Source: Bacillota bacterium
Lineage (GTDB): Bacteria > Bacillota > Proteinivoracia > UBA4975
Direction of reading: 5' to 3'
Assembly (NCBI GenBank): GCA_012523545.1
Contig: JAAYIH010000027.1
Location: 79,073 to 143,072, forward strand
DNA: 64,000 nucleotides
Both the position numbers and the translations under genes were made by a program. The notes under the pieces are model-generated. The model was not told the DNA's origin, searched no databases, and worked only from the letters and a program-made list of their open reading frames with translations. Within the stretch, counting starts at the first letter, position 1, and every line of letters begins with the position of its first letter. Below are positions 58,630 to 64,000 of this stretch, in pieces.

Positions 58630-60009
58630 TTGCTGAAAAAACACGTGCACTTTATCGGCATAGGCGGCATGGGCATGAGCGCCATCGCCCGCATTATGCT
58701 GGAACGAGGGTATACCGTCAGCGGCTCCGATTTGCGCAGCACCGAACTGACTGAAAACCTGGCCAGGATGGGGGCCACCATCTACCGGGGCCATGCCCGC
58801 GAGCACCTCAACGGGGCGGAGATGGTGGTCTACTCCAGTGCCGTTCCCGAGGACAACCCCGAGCTGGCTGCGGCCAGGGAGGCCAAGGTGGAGCTGCTTC
58901 ACCGGGCCGATGCCCTGGCGCAAATCATAAACGACGCCAAGGGCCTGGCGGTGGCCGGGGCCCATGGCAAAACCACCACCACCTCCATGCTGGGTCTCAC
59001 CCTGGCCGGATGCGGGCTGGACCCCACGGTGCTGGTGGGCGCCTTCAGCGACGACCTGGCCGGCAATGCGCGCCTGGGCAGCGGAGAGTATGTCGTCGCC
59101 GAGGCCGATGAAAGCGACTATTCCTTTTTAAAATACACGCCCTTTGCGGCTATCATCACCAACGTCGAGCCCGATCACCTGGAGAACTTTAACGGCGATT
59201 TCAACAAGCTGGTGGAAGCTTATCGCCTATTTTTGGACAAGGTCAAACCCCACGGCTTTTCCGTCCTCTGCACTGACGACCCCATTTTGCGGGAAATGCA
59301 GGGACAAGCAAAACACAAGTCTTACAGCTACGGGTTCAACGCCGATGCCGATTACCGTGCCCTCAACCTGGAATTCCATCCCCAGGGCAGCTCCTTCGAC
59401 ATCTGCTTCCGGGGCGACAAACTGGCGGAAGTGGAATTGTCGGTGCCCGGAGAGCACAATGTCCTCAACGCCCTGGCGGTGCTGGCAGTGGGGCACCAGC
59501 TGGGGGTGGACATTCGCTGCCTGACCGGGGCCATCAGGAACTTCCACGGCGCCCGCCGCCGCTTTCAGCGCATCGGCGAGCACAACGGCATCCTGGTGGT
59601 GGACGACTACGCCCACCATCCCACCGAAATCAAGGTCACCCTGCAAACAGCCAGGTTGCAGGGCAAGGACCGGGTGGTGGCTTTTTTCCAGCCCAAGCGC
59701 TATACCCGGACGAAATTCCTCTTCGACGAGTTTACCCAGGCCTTTGACCAGGCCGACGTGCTCATCCTGTCCGAAATCTTTCCCTTCGGCGAAGCCCCCA
59801 TCCCCGGTGTCACTTCCGAGGCGCTGCGGGATGCCATCGAGGCCAGGACGGGCCGGGAAGTAATCCTCCTGCCCTACCGGCACGGCGAAATTGTCGACAA
59901 GCTCATGGAAATCCTCCGGCCGGGAGATTTGGCCCTGATCATGGGCGCCGGCGACGACATCGCCGACCTGGCCAAAAAGGTCTTTGCTGCCGTCAAGGCA
60001 CAGCAGTGA
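58630..60009 (+). CDS. murC: MurC-type UDP-MurNAc-L-alanine ligase, copy 2
   Basis: 459 aa from TTG 58630, 11 nt after GGAGGG; an out-of-frame ATG at 58620 is ignored. VHFIGIGGMGMSAIARIMLERGYTVSGSDLRST, AGAHGKTTTTSM, EADESDYSFLKY, NVEPDHLENFNGD, GEHNVLNALAVLAVGHQLG, VVDDYAHHPTEIKVTL and FQPKRYTRTKF. Every MurC block is kept, as in copy 1. By motif both look catalytic, so roles cannot be split from sequence. The MGM Rossmann start is closer to the commonest MurC form. Confidence 0.88.
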   Translation: MLKKHVHFIGIGGMGMSAIARIMLERGYTVSGSDLRSTELTENLARMGATIYRGHAREHLNGAEMVVYSSAVPEDNPELAAAREAKVELLHRADALAQIINDAKGLAVAGAHGKTTTTSMLGLTLAGCGLDPTVLVGAFSDDLAGNARLGSGEYVVAEADESDYSFLKYTPFAAIITNVEPDHLENFNGDFNKLVEAYRLFLDKVKPHGFSVLCTDDPILREMQGQAKHKSYSYGFNADADYRALNLEFHPQGSSFDICFRGDKLAEVELSVPGEHNVLNALAVLAVGHQLGVDIRCLTGAIRNFHGARRRFQRIGEHNGILVVDDYAHHPTEIKVTLQTARLQGKDRVVAFFQPKRYTRTKFLFDEFTQAFDQADVLILSEIFPFGEAPIPGVTSEALRDAIEARTGREVILLPYRHGEIVDKLMEILRPGDLALIMGAGDDIADLAKKVFAAVKAQQ

Positions 60010-60012
60010 AGC

Positions 60013-60609
60013 TTATAGCTTATTAGTGCTCCTGAGGACCCAGTAGCCTCGGGATTTTTCTGTCACAGTGCAGTTGCCGAAAATCTCCTGCAACAGGGCG
60101 ACGGCGGAAGCCGCGCCCTGTTTTTTCTGGATTACCAGCCACAGGCTGCCCCCCGGCGTCAGAAAATCCCTGCTCTGCCGGAAGAGGGGGTAGATGACCT
60201 TTTTGCCGGCGCGAATGGGAGGATTGCTGACAATGGCCGCAAACAGCCCCTCGACGGCGGCGAAACCGTCGCTGACCAGGGCCCGGGCATTGGCGACGCC
60301 GTTGGCGCGGATATTTTTTTGGGCCAGGGCCACTGCCCGCCGGTTGGTATCCACCATGAGCACCCGGGCACCGGGGTTGAGGCGGGCCAGGCTGATGCCA
60401 ATGGGCCCGTAGCCGCAGCCCAGGTCGAGGATGCGGCCCGTCAGGGGCGGCAGGGCGCTGATGAGGACATGGCTGCCGTAGTCCACCCGTTGCCGGGAAA
60501 ACACCCCGGCATCGGTGACAAAGGTCAGGGTGACCCCGTCCCTGGGGCTGTAGTGAATGGTCCTGACATCATGGGGTACATTGGGTTCTGTGCTGAAATA
60601 ATGGTCCAT
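60013..60609 (-). CDS. RsmC-like class I methyltransferase
   Basis: 198 aa, ATG 60607-60609. SAM motif I ILDLGCGYGPIGISLARL, motif IV SNPPIRAGK (the N-P-P-[FIL] substrate motif of small-ribosomal-subunit G1207 methyltransferases), and a C-terminal LWLVIQKKQG strand. The starting HYFSTEPNVPHDVRTIHY is typical of the RsmC-type small family in Bacillota. Convergent with murC copy 2 with only 3 bp between. Confidence 0.88.
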   Translation of the reverse strand: MDHYFSTEPNVPHDVRTIHYSPRDGVTLTFVTDAGVFSRQRVDYGSHVLISALPPLTGRILDLGCGYGPIGISLARLNPGARVLMVDTNRRAVALAQKNIRANGVANARALVSDGFAAVEGLFAAIVSNPPIRAGKKVIYPLFRQSRDFLTPGGSLWLVIQKKQGAASAVALLQEIFGNCTVTEKSRGYWVLRSTNKL

Positions 60610-60637
60610 AATCCCGCCTGCCTTTTCCTGTCAGATG

Positions 60638-61042
60638 TTAACTGCCCTGGCCTTCATTGCGCAGTTTGTCCTCCAGGGAATATACATATACCTTGGCGCC
60701 GGCAATGATCTGGGGAACGGTGCGGATCAGGTGCAATACGGCAATAGCCAGTGCCAGCCAGGGTTTGGAAACGGGCAATTCGGACAGCGGCTGCCGGGAC
60801 AGCCAGGAAAAGAGGCCCAGCCGGGCCAGGAAAAAGACAAACTCGGCGCCGAAAAAGCCAAAAAAGAGGGCAAAGGGCACAGAAGCGACCAGGACGGCCA
60901 GCTCGGCCCAGGTCTCCCACTGCCGCTGTTTCCGGGCGCGCATCAGCCAGGTGACGGCGGTGCTGTACACCCGTCCGAAAAAGGCGACGGAGCCGGCAAA
61001 GCAGGCAAGCATGACCAGCCACTGGGGCAGTGAAAAGAGCAT
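60638..61042 (-). CDS. Small predicted membrane protein
   Basis: 134 aa, ATG 61040-61042 with GGAGGG upstream. Three hydrophobic segments near residues 5-25, 45-80 and 92-112, with a basic loop WLMRARKQRQWE. No recognised family. Shares a divergent promoter region with the plus-strand gene at 61129. Confidence 0.7.
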   Translation of the reverse strand: MLFSLPQWLVMLACFAGSVAFFGRVYSTAVTWLMRARKQRQWETWAELAVLVASVPFALFFGFFGAEFVFFLARLGLFSWLSRQPLSELPVSKPWLALAIAVLHLIRTVPQIIAGAKVYVYSLEDKLRNEGQGS

Positions 61043-61069
61043 ATATTATCCCTCCGTCCCGGAATAGTG

Positions 61070-61100
61070 TATAATTACTGCAGAATCTCTGTTCATTATA
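61070..61100. promoter_or_regulatory. Divergent -10 elements
   Basis: TATAAT on the plus strand at 61070-61075 for the gene at 61129. TATAAT on the minus strand at 61100-61095 for the gene ending at 60638. -35 regions are not clear for either. Confidence 0.5.
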
Positions 61101-61128
61101 GCAATATTTTCCGGAGAGGAGCAGCAGA

Positions 61129-61713
61129 TTGGAATTTTATGGTGTAACCCTGGCGGCGGTATCCCTTTGCCTGCTGGCCATGGCCGCGGCGGTATTTATC
61201 CCGCGCGGCATTCGTGCCGGCGCGCTGAAAAAGCAAATAAAACGGGGAGGCGGACACGTCTTCACCCCCGACCCGGTGACTTGGCAGATGTATCTGGCCA
61301 GCACCGGCGCCCTGGGTCCGCTGTTGACGGCGCTGGTGTACGCGGGCCTGCTGACGGCGTTGCTCCTGACCGCCGCCGGCCCGTATGCGCTGGGGTTCAC
61401 GGTGGCACTGGGGGTATACCTGCTTTTGCGCCATCTGCTGTACACCTTGCCGCCCACGTACGGCGTCACCGCCCAGGGCGTGACCGTTCTGTCCTGGTTG
61501 CCCAACTTTCCCCTGGGGCCCCGGGGTTCCGGCAGTGTCTTTATCCCGTGGACCGCGGTGGAAGTGTGCGTCATAGACAACCTGTTTTTTACCGTGCTCA
61601 CCCCAAGGCAGGAAGCCAAGGTGGTCTTTCCCCCGGAAATGGCGGAGCAGGTCTGCCGTTTTGTAGATTCCCTGTTGCGCCGCCGGGGCTACGAAGCCAA
61701 AATGGCGAGCTAA
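61129..61713 (+). CDS. Membrane protein with PH-like C-terminal part, function unknown
   Basis: 194 aa, TTG 61129 after GGAGAGGAG. One N-terminal helix (residues 7-25) and a pair near residues 62-100 are hydrophobic. The C-terminal PTYGVTAQGVTVLSWLPNFPLGPRGSGSVFIPWTAVEVCVIDNLFFTVLTPRQEAKVVFPPEMAEQVCRFVDSLL resembles a bacterial PH-type (bPH) fold by its strand pattern. Function unknown; a strong terminator follows. Confidence 0.65.
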   Translation: MEFYGVTLAAVSLCLLAMAAAVFIPRGIRAGALKKQIKRGGGHVFTPDPVTWQMYLASTGALGPLLTALVYAGLLTALLLTAAGPYALGFTVALGVYLLLRHLLYTLPPTYGVTAQGVTVLSWLPNFPLGPRGSGSVFIPWTAVEVCVIDNLFFTVLTPRQEAKVVFPPEMAEQVCRFVDSLLRRRGYEAKMAS

Positions 61714-61717
61714 AAAA

Positions 61718-61737
61718 AACCGGGCTGCAGCCCGGTT
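61718..61737. terminator. Bidirectional terminator
   Basis: Perfect 10-bp palindromic stem 61718-61727 with 61728-61737, A-run before and T-run after; the stop codon of the convergent gene is 3 bp beyond. Confidence 0.85.
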
Positions 61738-61740
61738 TTT

Positions 61741-62526
61741 TTATTTCCCGGATTTCGGTTTGCGGTACACCATGCCCCGGAACGAATTGGGCCGCGGCCA
61801 GTTTCCCGTCAGCCACGGTTCCAGCCGGTTGCCCACCAGGTAAAAGAGCTGTTGGCGTACGAAGGCATAGCGGTCGGAACCGAGCCGCCAGTTGCGCAGC
61901 CACATGATTTTGTGCCCCACCAGGGCGACGGCCAGGATGATGTCGTCTCCTTCGCCGTGGGCAGACCAGCCCAGGGTGAGGCCGAAATCGTCGGGTTGCG
62001 CCGAACGCCAGGCTTCCCCCGGCTTTTTGCGCGGGGGCCGGGGCGGTTGGGGTTGTCCCAGGGCGTACTGGTTCAAAACGGGCAGGACGGTGTTGAGGAG
62101 CGGGAAGAATGGCGCTGTCTCGGGGTTGAGTTCCAGCCACTGCCAGGTCCGCCCGGCGGGGGACGGCGGGAGGGTATAGTAGACCATTTGCCGGTGCACG
62201 CGTTGGCGCACCGCCGGGCCGGCCTGGCGCCGGGAAGAATAGCACCAGCGGATTTTGTGCCCGGCCAGCAGGTCCAGGCATTCCGGGTCTCCGGGGTCCA
62301 GCCCCCGGCAGGCAGTGCCGGAAACCGGAAAGGGGACCAGGGCGGCGGGTGAGGCCGGCGGCCTTTGGGCATCCATATAGGGCAACAGTTCGCCGTCTTT
62401 GAGGAGGTCGGGGTTGAGCCGCGACCAGAAGCGCCCGTCCTTGAGGCGGCGGCGCACCCAGTCCCGGGCCTGGGCGTGGCTGATGCCGCGCCGGCGCATC
62501 AGGGCATTGAGATCCAGGGTTTCCAA
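61741..62526 (-). CDS. Hypothetical protein downstream of pncB
   Basis: 261 aa, ATG 62524-62526, 10 bp after the pncB stop, so likely co-transcribed. The first 50 residues (LNALMRRRGISHAQARDWVRRRLKDGRFWSRLNPDLLKDGELLPYMD) look like a small helix-turn-helix or mobile-type region. The rest is rich in Trp, Pro and Arg with no motif I recognise. No signal peptide or membrane segment. Confidence 0.6.
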   Translation of the reverse strand: METLDLNALMRRRGISHAQARDWVRRRLKDGRFWSRLNPDLLKDGELLPYMDAQRPPASPAALVPFPVSGTACRGLDPGDPECLDLLAGHKIRWCYSSRRQAGPAVRQRVHRQMVYYTLPPSPAGRTWQWLELNPETAPFFPLLNTVLPVLNQYALGQPQPPRPPRKKPGEAWRSAQPDDFGLTLGWSAHGEGDDIILAVALVGHKIMWLRNWRLGSDRYAFVRQQLFYLVGNRLEPWLTGNWPRPNSFRGMVYRKPKSGK

Positions 62527-62536
62527 TACCCTAACC

Positions 62537-63838
62537 TCAGAGGCCGTTGCTCAGATCGACGGGGCTTAACCGGGAAAAGTCGCCCTTTTTGCGGCCGGCC
62601 TTGGCATAGGGCTTGCCCTCCACTTCGACGATGTCCGCCGTAATGTCCACCTTCTTTTTCAGCAACGTCGAGCCAACGCCGTAAAGGTCGACGGGCACGC
62701 CCAGCTTTTCGAAGAGCTCAATGCGCTGGTCGTCAAAACCTCCGGACACCATAATCTTCAAATCCTTGAGCCCTACGCTGTCAAACTTGCGGCGGGCTTT
62801 CCACACCAGCTCGGGGCAGACGCCGAAGGAAGATTCGTCCCTGGGGGTGACGGAAACGTCCCGCATGTTGCCGGAAGTATCAAAGCGGACGCCCCAGATT
62901 TTGCCCTTGCCGGGGCCGATGACGGGGCTGGGATCGGTTTCGCCGGGGATAAACTCTTTGCCGGTAAAGTGGCGGTAAAAATCGCCCACCACTTTGAGGG
63001 TGGTGCCGATGCAGTCGTTTTCCCAGTCCACCAGGACGACGCGGTTGACGCTGGCGGGGATGTGGCGGTCAAAGGCCAGGGCCGCCGCCGAAGTATCCCC
63101 TTTGTAGCAGGCAATCAGGGCGTGGGGAATGGTTCCCTGGGCCTCGGAGCCCCAGTAATCGGCGTTGGCGTCGGTGGAAACCCCAAAGGCGCCGGCCTTA
63201 AAGGCTGCGTATCCGTCGGTGGCCTGGACCCAGTGGTGGTCAAAACGGGCGGAAAAGAAGATGATGGGCTTGCCCCGGCTGGCCCGTACCACTTTTTTGA
63301 CGCTGGTGGCGGTACTGGTGGCGCGGGCGATGACGCCCAGCAGCAGAGTCTCCAGGTGCCCGAAGTACATGGGATCCCCCTGGATTACCATGATGGGTTC
63401 GCCCGCAGCGGCTTCGTCGCCGTCGTACAGGGCCAGCACTTTAATCTCCTGCGACTTGTCTACCCACAGGTCCATCAATTCTTCCCGCAGCCGGATGCGG
63501 CGGGCGGTGCACTTCTCCATGGCCCGGCGGTCGAGGCGGTATTCGGCGATGGCAATTTCGTCTTCCACCTGCAACAGCTGGCGGAAGAGCTCCTCGGCCT
63601 TGGCCTGGTCGGTGTAGTACCCGGTGCCGCTGCGCAGAATGGCGCAGGCCTCGTCCAGGCCGGCCACCACGGCGTCCTGCCGGGGGAAGAACTGGTAGGT
63701 TACCTGTTGGTGCAGGTTGTCGCGGCGCAGGATGTCCACAAAACGGGTGAAGTATTTATCGGAATAATACCCGGCACGCACCCGTTCTATGGGCACCTTA
63801 AAGACGTAAAGGGGCAGGCGAGTTTTAACAGCAGCCAT
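62537..63838 (-). CDS. pncB: Nicotinate phosphoribosyltransferase
   Basis: 433 aa, ATG 63836-63838 with AAGGAG 8 nt upstream. NAPRTase family: N-terminal VRAGYYSDKYFTR, VIQGDPMYFGHLETLLLGVIARATSTATSVKKVV, FFSARFDHHWVQATDGYAAFKAGAFGVSTDANADYWGSEAQGTIPHALIACY with the conserved TxPH motif and the nearby His, VRFDTSGN and VSGGFDDQRIELF. Converts nicotinate and PRPP to nicotinate mononucleotide in NAD salvage. Followed by a hypothetical gene. It may also be a nicotinamide-like paralogue, but the TIPHAL region is standard. Confidence 0.92.
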   Translation of the reverse strand: MAAVKTRLPLYVFKVPIERVRAGYYSDKYFTRFVDILRRDNLHQQVTYQFFPRQDAVVAGLDEACAILRSGTGYYTDQAKAEELFRQLLQVEDEIAIAEYRLDRRAMEKCTARRIRLREELMDLWVDKSQEIKVLALYDGDEAAAGEPIMVIQGDPMYFGHLETLLLGVIARATSTATSVKKVVRASRGKPIIFFSARFDHHWVQATDGYAAFKAGAFGVSTDANADYWGSEAQGTIPHALIACYKGDTSAAALAFDRHIPASVNRVVLVDWENDCIGTTLKVVGDFYRHFTGKEFIPGETDPSPVIGPGKGKIWGVRFDTSGNMRDVSVTPRDESSFGVCPELVWKARRKFDSVGLKDLKIMVSGGFDDQRIELFEKLGVPVDLYGVGSTLLKKKVDITADIVEVEGKPYAKAGRKKGDFSRLSPVDLSNGL

Positions 63839-63912
63839 GGGCAAAACTCCTTATCGTACTTGTATTTTGCTTGAACATCTTAACGCTCGGGACCCTCCCG
63901 GATGCTCTTTCA

Positions 63913-64000
63913 CTATATTCTACCGCGAATGCCCGTTGAGGGCAATTCTTTGCCCTGCTCCCGCCGGAGCAGCGCCGCGCATATCCCCGCCGCCATTGGA
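63913..64000 (-). CDS. Possible C-terminal end of a gene entering from the right
   Basis: On the minus strand a frame reads from the window edge to TAG at 63915-63913, ending with AAGICAALLRREQGKELPSTGIRGRI. Codon use is GC-rich like the flanking genes. Only 28 codons are visible, so this may be chance. The pncB gene starts 75 bp further on. Confidence 0.3.
   Translation of the reverse strand, partial: PMAAGICAALLRREQGKELPSTGIRGRI

Noticed and set aside
58620-58650. ATG at 58620 as the start of the second murC
   Set aside because: It is out of frame with the MurC reading frame; the TTG at 58630 is in frame.

Overview
The window looks like a GC-rich chromosome segment of a strictly anaerobic, amino-acid-fermenting Bacillota (Clostridia grade). 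The evidence is a complete selenocysteine-dependent glycine reductase operon behind a tandem glycine riboswitch, arginine deiminase, ornithine aminotransferase, tryptophanase, a flavodiiron protein, Feo iron uptake, Gram-positive Shine-Dalgarno sites with many GTG/TTG starts, and alr next to an NdoAI/NdoA toxin-antitoxin pair as in Bacilli and Clostridia. No rRNA, prophage, insertion sequence or CRISPR array was seen. The species cannot be named from this sequence.

Layout. 1-5000: the tail of an AddA-like nuclease, a CBM9-like/esterase-fold protein, a TtcA-like tRNA thiolase, a ferredoxin-type aldo/keto reductase and a DUF2161 protein. 5000-9140: 2-hydroxyacid dehydrogenase, ribokinase, nucleoside hydrolase homologue and a beta-propeller lipoprotein. 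9180-14400: tryptophanase-RidA, an HD protein, an ECF sigma/anti-sigma pair and a flavodiiron protein. 14400-21400: arginine deiminase, a guanylate-kinase-like protein, ornithine aminotransferase, a second 2-hydroxyacid dehydrogenase, a possible 22-codon basic peptide gene, a NYN protein, Sua5 and a CPBP protease. 21500-29900: glycine riboswitch and grdX-trxB-trxA-grdE-grdA-grdB-grdC-grdD, with in-frame UGA in grdA and grdB. 30000-37300: GNAT, DUF3810, feoAB plus a cysteine-rich peptide, a solitary Cas6, alr-ndoAI-ndoA. 37300-41800: an AT-rich patch with a nuclease-like gene, a creatininase/Na+ symporter operon with a CRP/FNR regulator and a matching operator, and tRNA-Trp. 42000-49800: a five-gene D-cysteine desulfhydrase/peptidase/asparaginase operon, tex and a Nif3-like gene. 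49800-55970: Asp23, tandem amidohydrolases, tsaE-tsaB-rimI-tsaD. 55950-56160: a dense same-strand array of DnaA-box-like 9-mers. 56200-64000: lgt, two tandem murC genes, an RsmC-like methyltransferase, small membrane proteins, an unknown protein and nicotinate phosphoribosyltransferase.

How the genes fit together (inference). Tryptophanase, arginine deiminase, ornithine aminotransferase, asparaginase, the D-cysteine desulfhydrase family enzyme and the peptidases feed amino acids into fermentation. Glycine reductase is the electron-accepting Stickland branch and yields acetyl phosphate. 2-Hydroxyacid dehydrogenases could reduce 2-oxo acids. RidA removes the enamine by-product of PLP lyases. 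The t6A genes tsaC/sua5, tsaE, tsaB and tsaD are all present, split between two loci.

Items most worth a second look: the DnaA-box array between tsaD and lgt, the operator at exactly -41.5 upstream of the creatininase operon whose last gene is a CRP/FNR regulator, the solitary Cas6, two enzyme homologues that have lost key catalytic residues, a TrxB carrying an extra redox-dead thioredoxin domain, a possible 22-codon basic peptide gene, and an orphan leader with a strong terminator upstream of the dcyD operon.
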